Shown: positions 11,050 to 22,705, counted from the stretch's first letter. The stretch is 64,000 nucleotides of DNA from Ditylenchus dipsaci (GCA_004194705.1 SADC01000116.1:124001-188000), one strand, 5' to 3'. Translations and numbers: made by a program. The notes: generated by a model from the letters alone, not told the origin.

Positions 11050-14000
11050 TTATGTGAATATGATCTCGTAGCGACATGGCACTTCTGTCACATAAAGTCG
11101 CTGAAAATTGTTGATTAGTTTAGAAGAGTAAACTCATATTTATATTTTTTCAAAAATTTTCGAAAATTATTAAAAAAAAAGATACACATTTTGGCTCTAT
11201 ATGTGTTCATGCCGACGCCGAAAAAAATATGCCTTGGTCCCCCCTGTTGATTTTTCGCGCAATTTTTTTCTTCTGATTGCCTCAAAAAACAACAAATTTG
11301 CAGAAGTATAAGTCCGCCTACTCAAATTTTATAATTTTTTATATTAACCTACAACTGCATCAATCCTTTACGATAAAAAAATGTGCTGGTCTTGGTCGTG
11401 CAGCGGCCAACCCAAGGCCCACATAATGATCTATACAATCTTAGGGTGGTCTCGTAAATGTGTATCTTAGACACAAAAAGTGTATTTGAATGATTTTCGA
11501 GACAATTTAGAAAAAAAATTCGGAAAAAATCAGCTTGGGGACCAAGGCAAAAACTGGATCTTTTGCAAAAAACACAACAGGGGGACCAAGGCATATTTTT
11601 TGCGACGTCGGCATGAACACATATAGAGCCCATATTTTTTGTCCTGGATGGATTTGAAAGTTTGACAATTAAAAGCAGTTTAAAATCAAATCGAGCATGC
11701 TGAACACGAATTCAGTCTTTTTGGATCTGTCTAACGCGTCATCCAGTAGCTGAAATTGCTTAAAAAATTTGAATCGCAAAACAGCATTTTCAAAAATGTC
11801 CTTAAGATGGAGTGCCAACACCCAAATTTAATTTGGAAAGGGAAACTTTTGAGTTAATAAAAGTAGGTAAAAGCGGAAATTTTTTGAGAAAAACAGTGAG
11901 AAAGTCTCTGAAAATATGCTCTGGATAAGAAAGGGGTAATAACCGATTTTTTATAATATTAAAAAAAAAATTGCGTAAAGGTACTACAAGTATCACCTAC
12001 CTGGTAGTTGATCCCCAACCAGTGCCCACACTGATGGTCAGAAAAGAGACTGTGTTCATGAGCAGCGGGTCGGCCAGCTGGATGGAGTGCCTGCCAGCCA
12101 AAGCGGCTGTGTGGATCAATTCCGCAGCTGCAGCTGTGGCAGCAGAAGTGTGCTCTGTGGCAGTGTTGCTGGGTGTTCTATGAACGCGGATGCAATAGCC
12201 GGGGATAGGCGTCGAATGGTGTCCGACCTGGCACTGCTCAGGGTCCTTGAGATGCATAAAAACAGGGTTTGTCGCCACTGAAAAAGATTGAGTTTATATA
12301 TGTTTTTCAATAAATATTACAACTAGTGCGGCTATTTACTGAATTGGTTGCGTTATACTCAGAATTTCGGAAACGATAGGTAAAAAAATTGAAAAAGCAC
12401 TGTTTGAGGGTCAGCTGCTCTTCTTAAACGGCTAACAAGTCCTAATTTCTGCTCACACAAATTTAAAAGAGAATTTGCAATCCTGACACCAAATTCGTGT
12501 TCAGCATGATCGATTTGCTAAAAAAAACTGACATGTAAGTAAAAAATTCACTACAGTCGAACCTGGATATGAGACCACTCCCTCAAGTTCGTTCCCGCCT
12601 AGGGTCGGAAACTTTTTTGCCTCTATTTTTTAAAGATTTTTCCGGTTATGTTTTTACAGTCTGGTTTTGTTTTTGAATGGCAATACTTTTTAGTTTTTGA
12701 CAAACAATCGGTAAAACCGGAATCTTTGCGATAATTAAACCTAGAACTGACAAAAATATTCAAAATTCGAGTTTAAAGGACCATGGTTTTTGCGCGCAGC
12801 GGCATGTGCAAAATTTGAATTGGCGGGGACACTTCTCTTTCGTCTCTCACTGTACTCTTTGAAGTAAACAGTCGTTTGAAATGACTCCAAAGAGTACAAT
12901 GAGAGACGAAAGAGAAGTGTCCCCCGCCAATTCAAATTTTGCACATGCCACTGCGCGCCAAAACCATGGTCCTTTAAAAAGTGCTGAAAACTAGGCGGGA
13001 ACGAGCTTTTGGGGTGGCCTCATATGCAGGGAATTCAAAATTAAAGACCGTTGCTTTTCAGCAAATCGACCATGTTGAACGCTCATTGGGTGTCAGAATT
13101 TGGTTTTTCCTTTAAAATAAACATGAGCATGAGTCAGAAGTTCTGACTCAGAACTTGGCTCGTTCAGAGATTTAGCTGACCCTTAAATACTAACTTTTAA
13201 GGGTTGTAAAATTTACCGACTAATTTAAGAAAACCGGTAAATATACGGGTAAAATAGCCGTAATTCACGAGGACCGGTAAGTTAAGATTTTCGATAACTA
13301 GAATTTCTCGTGTAATATAAAAGAATTTCTACAGTTATCGACGTACAGTTATTATCCTGGATTATTTTCGCCTCGACAATAACTGTAGAATTTTCGTATA
13401 TCATATGAGAAATTTGACAATTAACAAAAATCCCAATTTACCAGTTTCGGGTGAATTAGGAAGGTTCCGGTGGATTACTACAGTCAAACCTCGATTTAGT
13501 GGCACCCCCCAAAAGTTCGTTCCCGCCTAGGGTCGGACACTTTTTTTAACCCAATTTGCAAAATATTTTATCGATTCTGTTATGACAGTCTGGTCGCAAA
13601 TATCGTGAGGATTCCGATTTTGCCGATCGTTTTTTGAAAAGTAAACGAATTTTGGGTTAAAAAGTGAAACCTCGATATAGTGGCACCTGTTTTCAAAAAA
13701 GGGGTGCCACTAAATCGAGGTTTGACTGTAGTAAAATTTCGTAAATTAACCAGCGAATTTACTATCACCAAAGCATACTTTTTTAAAATTTTTTTTCGCT
13801 ATTATTTTTAGTGTGAAGTTCTGCGTAAAACGCAAAACATTCGGAAAACAGCCATGCTAGTGTGAAACAGACCTATTATACAGCCATATATCTTCTGAGT
13901 TGTCGCCCTCGGCCTGCTGCAACATTTTTACTTAGATGGTTTGTTTATTCCTAGGCTTGTGAGCAAACCCACCCTGATGAGCGCAAAAGACACCTGGTTC

Positions 14001-17000
14001 TCTACATCCCAATGACTTTTGACGTCCTGACCGTCGAAGACTGTGCCCGCCAGTTTGCCAATGGCCACAAACTGACCTACTAGAGCCACCACTTCACCTA
14101 TCCTCTCCTTGCGCTCCCACCTCGCCATCCTGCCCCACGCTGAAATATAATACTGGGCCACGCTTCAAATAACTTTTTAGTTCGGCTAGTTGCCCTATTT
14201 ATTTGAAAGTCCTACTGAAAATCCACATCACTATAAAAATACGGAGAAATTGTGATATACACCCCCACTCAACTATGATTAAGACCCCCCCCCCTCCTAA
14301 AACATAGTCGAGTGAGGAGGCTAAATCATAGTTGAGTGGGCGGTGTATATCAAAATTTGGCCTAAAATACTTACATATCTTGTATTTTCAGACTCATTAC
14401 TTTACTTCTTCACCATATCATAGGGCATAGAACTCATAGCTCAAAATTTAAAAAATTATCAAACCATATTGACCTACCTATAGCCTGAGTGTGAATGGAG
14501 GGCGGTAGATGGTTTGGAGTAGTGTACACGGACGGTGACGCTATATTCAGATCATAGGTGGTGGGCACAGGTGGCGGCGGCAGGTCTGGCAGTACATCAT
14601 TGTTGTTCTCGCCTCCAGTCAATAGTAGGTCTGCAGTGCGGAATATGGAATGGCGGACATGACCTATACCTCCTGTCTCGTCTGCACTGTAGCCAGTGTC
14701 ATTGGTCACTGAAATAAGGGGTTTTGATTAGTATTTTTAGGGCTTTCGAGATTTGTACACCCTTGGAACCAGCCCACGGGTACACCAGGGCTGCAGCCAG
14801 TTTTTTTAATACAACCAAAAAAACAGAAAAACGAAATTTTCTATCCAAAAGCAAAAGTAGCAAAACAGAAAGCAAACATTTAGATCGAATTTTTTGTCGA
14901 GAAATGTTCTTCATCCACCTAAAAACATGTTCATCCAGCCCAATCGCCTGAGAAGCTCAAAAATTTTGCCAAAAACACTTATGGGAGAACTTCATGCCCA
15001 TGGCAGCCTATAACTGCTGACCATGATTTTTAAGATCATAAAAATCAAAAAGTTTTTGAGGTCCAACGAAAAATCAATAAATTTGGAGCTATAAGTTAGG
15101 CTCTATTGATCTTTTTGGGCGGTGGCGTAGCCAAGGGGCAGGGGACGGGCACGTGCTCCCCCTCGTCAGATTTTTTTTGAAACGGTGTAAGTAAAATGAC
15201 CTCAAAAATTTTATAAACTGTGTAGGTATAAAATGGCCAATAATGGTCCGGTTCTCCCATCCCGTCAGAAATTTCTGGCTACGCCTCTGTTAGGGGCAAC
15301 ATTTTTGTCTTGCCCTGTTGTTTTTTCTTGAAAAATGCCTTGGTCCCACCTGTTCACATATAGGTATATTTATAGTGTGACCTTCAAACAACAGGGGGAC
15401 AGAGGCATTTTTCAAGAAAAACATCATTGGGGACTGTAAAGAGAGCAGATATGCATAGACCCTCAGGAAAAGAAGGAAGAGGTGGCGGCGTAGTGTAATG
15501 GTAGCACATCAGCCCGGACAACTGAAAGCTGCAGGTTCGATTCCTGCCACCATCATTTTGCCTCTTCCTTCCTAAACTTTTCTGGACCAAGGAAAAAATG
15601 ATGCCCCCTAAAGATTAATAGGGGAAAAACTATCGATTAGCGACACTTTTTGATTTTTTTTGCAAACTTCAATCAAAAAAATCGTCAATTTTCATGCGAA
15701 AGTTTTGGGAAAGTCATCCGTAACACTAAAATCCATTTCTGAATCCGAACCCGTTGAGATCAGATCAAAATAATATTTATCAGCTGAGTTAGAGCTATTT
15801 TGAGTAGAAAAACCAGAAATTTTGCAACCACTTACCTACTTCAGTAAATATCTCAGCCTAAAAAAATTATTTTGATTTGATCTTGACGGACTCGGATTCA
15901 AGAAGAGATTTTAGTGTTAGGGGTCACTTTCTCAAAACTTTCGCCTTCAAAATGGACGATTTTTTGATAAAAATTTGCAAAAAAAATCCAAAAAGTGTCG
16001 CTAATCGATATTTTACCCGGTAGGGCCAGTTTTCCTACGCTATTGATTTTCAAAAAAAAATTCTCTCATCGTACAGTGCTATGGCCAAAAAGCTAGATTT
16101 ACTATTAAAAAAGTCCACCTGTATGTTCGGCACACAAAATATGTCCTCCACCATTGGCTAATAGACCCCAGTGCTAGCAAATGGCATACCCGACACGCTT
16201 TGCTCCTCTGACCCAGATGAATGTTCTGCTGCAAACGCACAAGAAGTTACTATTTGATCAGAGTATAGAAAAATACTTACGTCTAATCCACAAGCCATAG
16301 TGATATGGATTGCAGCAGGATACTGTGGCATTGTTGATAGTCACCCGTCCAAAACGACACCAAGGCAGTGGATCCAACCTAAAATGCAATATTTAAACTT
16401 TGAATATTATTATTTTTAAGTAGAGAAAGCTTGTTGACATATTATTTGTGAGGGATTTTAGCCGCGATGAAAATCCGAGAAAAAAGGAATTTCCGCCTAC
16501 CACCACATAATTCTTATTCGCGGTGTTCTATAAATAAGCTCCCACAGACCCCGGCGGGCCACGGGTTGGCCCGTGTTGACCAGCCACTTTTGCACCGTGA
16601 GTCTGACCCGCGTGTCAATAGATAAAATTTAGTGGTTTTTCTTGCACCGAGACCAGTGATTCGCGACTCAAAAATGTGACCCGCGAGTCATTCCTAATTT
16701 ATAAGTAAATTTTGACCCGTGGCCGCGGGAGTCTGGGGGAAGCTATAGGATCGGGTATTACTAATAAGGGTTTTACATTTGGCCTGGGTTCATCATTTCC
16801 CACGCACAGTGGTCAGATGCCAGGAATAATCTCATATTCGTGTTTTCCGGCATCTATTTCATGAGACACCTCTACAATGTTTCCATAACTTCCACTGCCA
16901 GGTACCAGTGGCAGTTATGGAAGCACTGGACGCCAGTGCTATAAATGGCACCGGTGCGGCACCGGCACAGGCCGCACCGGCACCGGCACCGCCAGTGCCC

Positions 17001-20000
17001 GGTGCCGAAAATTTGGAGGTCGGTGCCGGTGCCGAAATTTCGGAGGTCGGTGCCCGGTGCGGTGCCCGGTGCCAAAATTTTCCAGGCCGGTGCCCGGTGC
17101 GGTGCCGGTGCCGAATTCCAAAATTTACAGCACTGCTGGACACCTCTATGGGTCGAAATTCAAAATTTTCTCAGAATTAGAAAAAAAAAGAGACTTTCTC
17201 GTGAAATCGGTGTCGAGAAACACCAATACAGTCAACCCTCGATTTAATGGCACCCGGACCCGGTCCCTAGGGGTGCCGTTAAATCGAGGGTCGACTGTAT
17301 GGGGTTATTCCTGACACTTGCCCACTCTGCGTGGGGCGGGGTTTTCCAAAATACAACCTTACACTTTTTTAGGCTATACTATAGAATGCCCCCCCCCCCC
17401 AGCTAGCGAAAAATTTACTTTCCTGAAGGGGAAAGGACCCGTCCCATTTTGATTCTCGTGCTCTGAATAGGCACGGAAACACGTTGGTTTCCGAAAAATC
17501 GAAAAAAAAATTTTCTATTTGCCTTGGTCCCCCAAGGTAAAAAATTTAAGAAAATTCAAAAAAAAACATTTTTTTGAATTCCCGCCAAAACATTTTTTAA
17601 GGGATTTAGGGCTGTATTGGGAGGGAAGGGACAAAAGAGGGCCACTAAGCACACAGAGCCCACTAACAAGAAGATGTTGAACATAGTTTTGAATACTGGG
17701 GCCTACCGCATAAATAAACTCTGGTATGCATGCTTTTCATGCATCCAGAGTCACTTTCGAGTGATTTGTGTCTAAGGTATGTGGGTGTGCGCATCTCAAC
17801 TCCATGCCCCCAAGCCCCCTGCGCCCCGAAGGGGACGCAGGGGCTTGAGAGTTAGAGATGCGCGCACTCACTTACCTTAGACATAATTCCGAGAAGCACT
17901 CTTGATCAAAAATTGCGTATAGAGTCTTTTTTGCCACGGCCCAGTTGAAAAACATGGTGAGGCAGTCGAAGAATACATATATTTACTTTTCTATTGTTCT
18001 GCCATAAAAGTGGCCTCCTTCTATTCGGCTGTACGAAATTTGGTAACAAAACATTTTGGTAACAGCGAAATTTGGTAACAGCGAAATTTGGTAACAAAAT
18101 TTTTTGGTAACAGCGAAATTTGATAACAGCGAAATTTGGTAACAGCGAAATTTGGTAACAAACATTTTGGTAACAGCAAAATTTGGTAACAAATTTTTGG
18201 TGAGGGGTTTAATAAGAAAATTTTTTGGTAACGGTGAATTTTAACAACACTTACTTCTTTCTTTCTATCTACGTCACTGCTTTTCCCATTGCTTTTTTTA
18301 ATCACATTCAATTTAAAAATCAGGTCACAAACAACAACAAGCGCACTTTTCATGTTATGGCTTATACGTATGCTTGAGTCGGCCATTGTCATCCATGTCT
18401 TTTCGCGTCTTCCGCAGGTAGAAGGAATAGAGGAATAGGGGTATTATTTTTATGACCTCATTGTACATGCAAAAGTGGAATAAGAAGCAAATAAAAAGAG
18501 AGCAAGAAAAATTAGAAGCTGAATTCCGTAACCGTTACCAAAATGTTGGTTACCAATTTTTCCATGAAGGTGGCCCCTTTTATTCCCTTCCCCTCCCAAT
18601 ACAGCCCTAATTCCTTTTAAAAATGTTTTGGCGGAAATTCAAATAAAAATTTTTTTTGAATTTTCTTAAATTTTTTACCTTGGGGGACCAAGGCAAATCG
18701 AAAATTTTTTTTTTTCGATTTTTCGGAAACCAAAGTGTTTCCGTGCCTATTCAGAGCACGAGAATCAAAATGGGACGGGTCCTTTCCCCTTCAGGAAAAG
18801 TAAATTTTTCGCTAGCTGGGGGGGGGCATTCTATAGTGTTACCCTTTTTTAAAATATTCGGTAAAGTCAAAGTCTCAACAGCCTATTTTAAGTCCGTGAA
18901 ATTCCCTGTAATCCTCAAGTCAACAGTAAATTAACCTGTGCAGAGCAGCATCCACCTGCAAATCCTTCCAGCGCCACATTTTGCAGCACAAATAAGGCAT
19001 GGACATGGGCCTATCTATTTGAGGAATAAGACCTGAGTCATCATACAAAGGGGGTGTTGGCTCCTCCTGGTCCTCCAGCAAAAGTTGGGCCGTCCTAGAG
19101 CTGGAGGCTGACCCTGTTTTTGACGTAGCTGCCTGCTGGTTGGCTGATCATAGTAGTAATCGTCGCCTCCCTGACTACTTGTAGACTCGTTCAAGTCTGC
19201 TGCTGTGTTCGCATTCTCATCTGTGGCGTAGTTGTAGCGCCTGCAACTTTTTTTATTTTTGTTTCATATTCCCCTTGAAATTAGGTACACAATTTTTTTT
19301 GTTTTTCATAGGGTCGATTTACTTACTATAGAAAGTGTTCTTAGTTCAAAAAATTTATAAAAAATTTGAAATTTTCGCCTTGGTGAACCCTTTGGTCAGA
19401 AATAGTCCACACTCTTCGTAAGGCATAAGCCTTCGTATCCATAAGGCCAACTTGCTGTGAAATTGTCGACTGTAGCCAGTCGACCCGACAATGACCCGGG
19501 TGGAGAGCAGTATAACGCACTCGCAGAGGCCTTTCCAGAAAAAATTTCAAGGGGCTGATGCCTTCAAAACGTCATTTTACCTACACTGTTTTTGGCTTTT
19601 ATAATAAAAAATTTTAGGGGGGGGGGCTTTAGCCCGGTTAGCCGCCCTTAGGATTCTTTTTAGCTGAAGCAAAGCAGGATTGACTGGTCTTCCACTACTT
19701 TCCGTACACTTCTTCCGCAACTGATGCTCAGGCTGCCTTCAAGAATGTGCAAGCTGGTGTGGTCAGTTATTTACTTCTTGAATTGTGTTCCGGACTTCTT
19801 TTATCGCTATTTTTACAGGTTCGCAAGCTGACCATGATGCTGAATGTCCATGCGCCAGAAGGAGGAACTAGTGTGTAATTTAATGTCCATAATTGTATGT
19901 CTGTCGATTGCAGGGTGTTCATTAATAGAAGCGAATAAAATTTGTCTCGGGTTTATAATTTTACCATGTTTCTGAAGTTTCGTTTTGGGGTGGATTAGAA

Positions 20001-22250
20001 GGTGTAGGGCGCACGGTAGCTGTTCTTACTACAGTCGAACCTCGTTATAAGATACACCCAGGGACCGACCCCAGCTGTATCTTATAACGAGGTGTATCTT
20101 ATATTGGGTGTATCTTATAACGAGGTTCTGTACTGTAATGCCATACAAGCATTCAAAAAGTGGAGCCAGAGTATGTTTTTATAAGGTGCTTTTCCTCTTA
20201 CACTATAATCACCGCTATGGATATAGTAAACATATTCCGTTCTTTTTAGTCCTCAATTTACACATTACAAATAAGTTGCTATAAAGAATTTTTTTCTCGC
20301 ATCATAGTGATACTTTCTCGCATCATAGTGACCACGCTGGCTGCAGTCCGTCTTTGGAATCAAATAATTGATTTTCTAATTTATTCGTTGACTCAGATTT
20401 TGCTTGATGGTCATGGAATCAGAAAGACTTATTGATCCACTGCCGCAGCTTGAGGGAAGACAGAAGAGAGGACGCAAAAAAAGAATTGGCCATGCACTTG
20501 AAAGAATTTGAAAAAAATGTATTTTGTTGATATGAATATTGTTTTGCCAGAAATCCGGAATAAAGAAACACTCCAATTTGTTCAATTGTACCATCCAACC
20601 CTAGATCTGGGCAATGCATTTAGTTTTTCAATGTAATCTTTTAGGATTGTGAACTTATAAATAGACGTGTTGAATCTTAATTAAGTTTAATAATTTGGTT
20701 CTTTATTCTCAGAACAGTTAGCTTACCTTGGGAAAGCAATTAACAAAAAAAGGCGGCCAATTTCTATTTTTTTATTTGAAATTCAAAAAAAGCGGCCAAC
20801 AAAATAAAAAAAGGCGGCCAATTTCTATTTTTTTACTTGAAATTCCAAAAAGGCGGCCAACAAAATAAAAAAGGCGGCCAATTTCTCACATTAGGCGGTA
20901 CATTTCTCATACATCCTAATCGAAAAGTGGGTCAAAAACATGTTGCCACAAACATGTTTTTCGAATTTAGGGGTTGCCTCTGTTAGAGGAAATACGGTAA
21001 GCCTTTATATCCATAAGTCAAACTTGTTGTGAAATTGTCGCGTGTAGCCAGTTTACCCGGCAATTGAATTGAAACGACTCGGGTGGAGAGCCCGGACTTT
21101 CGAGAAAAAATTCAGCGGAGTTTTTATTTTTGCTAGGCATAAACTGAATCCTGACACCAGATTCGTGTTCAGAATAAGTAATTTATGTATAATCTTTTCT
21201 TCAATTTCAAACTAATGTCAAGTTTTAAATTCCTTTTAAGACAAAAAATATTTGAAAAAATTCAATATTTTAAATTTGACTGTGAGTTTCAAAATTTAAA
21301 GTTTAGTTTTATATGCAAATCGACCATGCTGAACAAAAGTTTGAACAGAATTTGGTTTTTTTTCTAGCAGATTTGTCTAAAATAAAATTCTGCGTGATTT
21401 CTCTCACGGAATTTTCCGGCACGCCAAATAACTTTCCTTGATAAGCTCACCGATTTATAGAAGAAGTTCTTCGAGGTCTTCCCGACGAGTACTTCCTTGG
21501 CTGCTGTCTGGCAGTGGTAAGCACGGCACCCGCTATGGCGTTGGAACTGCAAATATGCCAAATCAGTTGGATATCCAGGTATAAATTGCACTTACTGTGG
21601 ACTGGTAGTAGTACCGGCTTCAGGGAATTTTTGGCGCTGGAAGAGCACGCGGTCTCTCTCCAACCTGTTAATGGAATGTCTGGGTCGTGTGCTGACAATG
21701 GTAGTGGAGCACCCTAATGCGCCCCTGCTGCCCCCTCCTCCACTCGAAGGGCAGCAGTCATGGGGTCGATCATGAACTCCACTTCCTCTTCTTCCGGCTC
21801 CTCAACCTATAATAGTGGAAATTGATATTCGATTGGGTTTGGATGAAAACGGAGATACCAAGTCCATGGGCGGTCCAGGAGCACATTGTTTGATGTCGCG
21901 GCCGTTGGATTCAACCGCCTGAAAATGAGATTTGGATGAGATTTTGGAGGATATGGATATATTAGACAGCCAATTTAAAGTCTCAAATAAATTAGCCACC
22001 ACGATGGGTGATTTTTAGATATTTATTTACCTTTCTGAGCACATCCAAGTCCTCGGAGTCGAAGCCCCGCATGAGGTTGAGAAAACGTCGTTTGGCCTTC
22101 TTCTCGTCGTTGGTGACCAACTGAACAGAAAGCATGATTTTTTGTCTAGCCATAAAATTCAAGGGAACCAACCAGTCGGCGACGCCACAGAAGCTCACAA
22201 TACCGGCGGCGATCGGTAAGCAAACAGAGAAGACCGCAGTCACAGGGCAT
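11050..22250 (-). CDS. Inhibitory SMAD (SMAD6/7, Dad type)
   Basis: Inhibitory SMADs block TGF-beta/BMP signalling by binding receptors and recruiting Smurf ligases. Exons: 22173-22250 (tentative), 22031-22120, 21859-21918, 21596-21806, 18936-19240, 16281-16378, 16119-16228, 14478-14708, 13969-14139, 12001-12277, 11050-11100. MH1 starts KRRFLNLMRGFDSEDLDVL, AVESNGRDIKQC and ends with MPYLCCKMWRWKDLQ, RVTINNATVSCCNPYHYG, including the zinc-ligand-like CCNPYH. A PPLY motif (PY type) precedes it in exon 5. A Pro-rich linker (LPPPPVPTTYD) leads to MH2: WGRMARWERKERIG, GQFVAIGKLAGTV, NPVFMHLKDP, IPGYCIRVH, TISVGTGWG, and VTEVPCRYEIIFT before TAA. The predicted length is ~561 residues, longer than vertebrate SMAD6/7. 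Oddities: ~150 low-complexity residues split MH1; the usual DGVWAYNR segment of MH2 is missing, so an exon may be undetected; one base is missing in exons 4, 5, 7 and at the 10/11 junction. Start is least certain. Confidence 0.85.
11190..11640. repeat. Foldback element in the last SMAD intron
   Basis: The arms are GGCTCTATATGTGTTCATGC with ATGCCTTGGTCCCCCCTGTT on the left and their inverses on the right. The interior has lost symmetry. The frame seen across it follows the repeat and is not a gene. Confidence 0.65.
12554..13032. mobile_element. pogo-like foldback MITE carrying a nested MITE
   Basis: The left end is CAGTCGAACCTGGATATGAG; the right end, near CCTCATATGCAGGG, is worn. Inserted in the right half at 12778-12973 is a second palindrome with AAGGACCATGGTTTTTGCGC ends and GGACACTTCTCTTTCGTC arms. 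Relatives of the nested element are at 22505-22700 and 26367-26562. Confidence 0.7.
13481..13728. mobile_element. pogo-like MITE with TA target duplication
   Basis: CAGTCAAACCTCGATTTAGT to TAAATCGAGGTTTGACTG, with TA on both sides. The core AAGTTCGTTCCCGCCTAGGG is present on the left only, so one arm is shortened. Lies in SMAD intron 9. Confidence 0.8.
14240..14352. repeat. Short inverted repeat
   Basis: GATATACACCCCCACTCAAC and GTTGAGTGGGCGGTGTATATC flank a C-rich centre, within SMAD intron 8. Confidence 0.6.
15310..15600. repeat. Foldback with CCTTGGTCCCACC arms and an internal tRNA-like sequence
   Basis: GAAAAATGCCTTGGTCCCACC pairs with GGGGGACAGAGGCATTTTTC. At 15484-15553 a tRNA-like segment has an A box TAGTGTAATGGTAGC and B box GGTTCGATTCC. 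The T arm pairs well but the acceptor stem has mismatches, so I read it as a tRNA-derived repeat. Confidence 0.5.
15625..16020. repeat. Long inverted repeat in SMAD intron 7
   Basis: Arms AACTATCGATTAGCGACAC and AGTGTCGCTAATCGATATTT enclose arms repeating CGAAAGTTTTGGGAAAGT and related text in inverse. No coding content. Confidence 0.65.
16934..17135. mobile_element. hAT-type MITE built of GGTGCCGGTGCC repeats
   Basis: The ends CAGTGCTATAAATGG and AAAATTTACAGCACTG are inverted. The flanks CTGGACGC and CTGGACAC form an 8-bp target duplication with one mismatch. The interior is a degenerate tandem of GGTGCCGGTGCC in both orientations, which opens several spurious reading frames. Confidence 0.75.
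17229..17297. mobile_element. Minimal pogo-like MITE, 69 bp
   Basis: CAGTCAACCCTCGATTTAAT to TTAAATCGAGGGTCGACTG with TA flanks and only GGACCCGGTCCC between the arms. Confidence 0.8.
17375..18845. mobile_element. Nested foldback, 1.5 kb
   Basis: The outer arms 17375-17640 and 18585-18845 contain AGCTAGCGAAAAATTTACTT, GCCTTGGTCCCCCAAGG and TGTATTGGGAGGGAAGGG with inverses. Inside, 17670-17930 is a palindrome (ATGTTGAACATAGTTTTG, TATGCATG, AAGCCCCCTGCGCCCC) whose relatives lie at 25285-25560, 33850-34130 and 48795-49060. A GAAATTTGGTAACA tandem array is also nested. Confidence 0.7.
18030..18240 (-). repeat. Tandem repeat, GCGAAATTTGGTAACA unit
   Basis: About nine units of 14-17 bases, alternating GCGAAATTTGGTAACA and AACATTTTGGTAACA. 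A small relative is at 44395-44485, and the inverse word GTTACCAAAATG occurs at 18535-18560, so this may be one arm of an inserted foldback. Confidence 0.75.
19420..19545. repeat. Dispersed repeat, copy 1
   Basis: Contains TATCCATAAGGCCAACTTG, GTGAAATTGTCG, GTAGCCAGT and CGGGTGGAGAGC. A diverged copy with the same order lies at 20998-21115. Confidence 0.5.
19684..19878 (+). CDS. Terminal exons of an unrecognised plus-strand gene in a SMAD intron
   Basis: Two exons: one ending at 19761 (reads YFPYTSSATDAQAAFKNVQ then AGV), and 19819-19878 (VRKLTMMLNVHAPEGG to a TAA stop). They are joined in phase 0 by a 57-base intron with GTCAGT donor and TTTTTACAG acceptor. AATAAA at 19934 supports a 3' end. 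The frame upstream of 19684 is closed by TGA, so the true acceptor lies between there and the coding run, and earlier exons were not found. It runs opposite to the inhibitory SMAD, inside the intron between its exons 4 and 5. I do not recognise the family. It could also be a retained fragment of a duplicated gene. Confidence 0.4.
   Translation: MVFHYFPYTSSATDAQAAFKNVQAGVVSYLLLELCSGLLLSLFLQVRKLTMMLNVHAPEGGTSV
19934..19939 (+). terminator. Poly(A) signal for the plus-strand gene ending at 19878
   Basis: AATAAA 56 bases past the stop codon. Confidence 0.45.
20032..20135. mobile_element. pogo-like short MITE
   Basis: Starts CAGTCGAACCTCGTTATAAG. GTATCTTATAACGAGGT occurs twice in the right half and the element ends TACTG; the second copy looks like a duplication of the right arm. 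Confidence 0.7.
20745..20885 (+). repeat. Tandem repeat, AAGGCGGCCAATTTCTATTT unit
   Basis: About two and a half copies of a ~65-base unit containing AAAGGCGGCCAATTTC and GCGGCCAACAAAATAAAA. Lies in the SMAD intron between exons 4 and 5. Confidence 0.7.
20998..21115. repeat. Dispersed repeat, copy 2
   Basis: Same order of blocks as 19420-19545 (TATCCATAAGTCAAACTTG, GTGAAATTGTCG, GTAGCCAGT, CGGGTGGAGAGC). A nearby CACCAGATTCGTGTTCAG motif recurs close to 12490, 13070 and 30620. Confidence 0.5.
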
Positions 22251-22504
22251 CTATTTGGAACTGCTGCGGAGACCCTTTTGAGCAGCTGGCCTGGGGGCCT
22301 CTGTTTTGAGGTGGCCTTGCTGCTGCTGCTTCTACTGCTATTGCCAACCAGCACCACTAGTTTGTCTACTTTGAATACCCTTTCCTGGTTACTAGGGAGT
22401 CGGCACCTTAATAAATTCAGGTTATCAGGATTTTTAAACATTTTTAATGATCGATTGGGTTTAATTGTCTCTTTTTTGTCAAGCTACACTTATATGGTTC
22501 CTCA

Positions 22505-22705
22505 AAGGACCATACTCGTTGATGCATATGAAAATTTGACAAATTCAAATGTGCGCTGGACAGTTCTCTTTGGTCTCTCACTGTACTCTTTTGAGTCGTT
22601 CGACATTACTCCAAAGAGTAGAGTGTGAGACAAAAGAGAAGTGTCCAGCGCACATTTGAATTTGTCAAATTTTCATTTGCACCGACAAGTATGGTCCTTC
22701 AAAAT
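22505..22705. mobile_element. Foldback MITE, AAAGGACCAT family
   Basis: Ends AAAGGACCATACTCGTTGATG and its near-inverse; arms AATTTGACAAATTCAAATG and GTCTCTCACTGTACTCTTT. Related copies at 12778 and 26367. Confidence 0.7.

Noticed and set aside
11349..11633. 94-codon minus-strand frame in the last SMAD intron
   Set aside because: Spans the arms of a foldback with CCTTGGTCCCC words; not conserved protein.
16859..17314. Overlapping long frames on both strands rich in Gly, Ala, Pro and His
   Set aside because: They are produced by the GGTGCCGGTGCC tandem of a hAT-type MITE; open in several frames at once and without start or splice context.
18030..18240. Regularly spaced repeats resembling a CRISPR array
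   Set aside because: Units are tandem without unique spacers, in animal DNA, and have relatives at 44395; it is a tandem array in a foldback.
22134..22628. 164-codon plus-strand frame
   Set aside because: Antisense to inhibitory-SMAD exons 1 and 2 and running into a foldback MITE; the minus strand has the conserved protein and splice sites.
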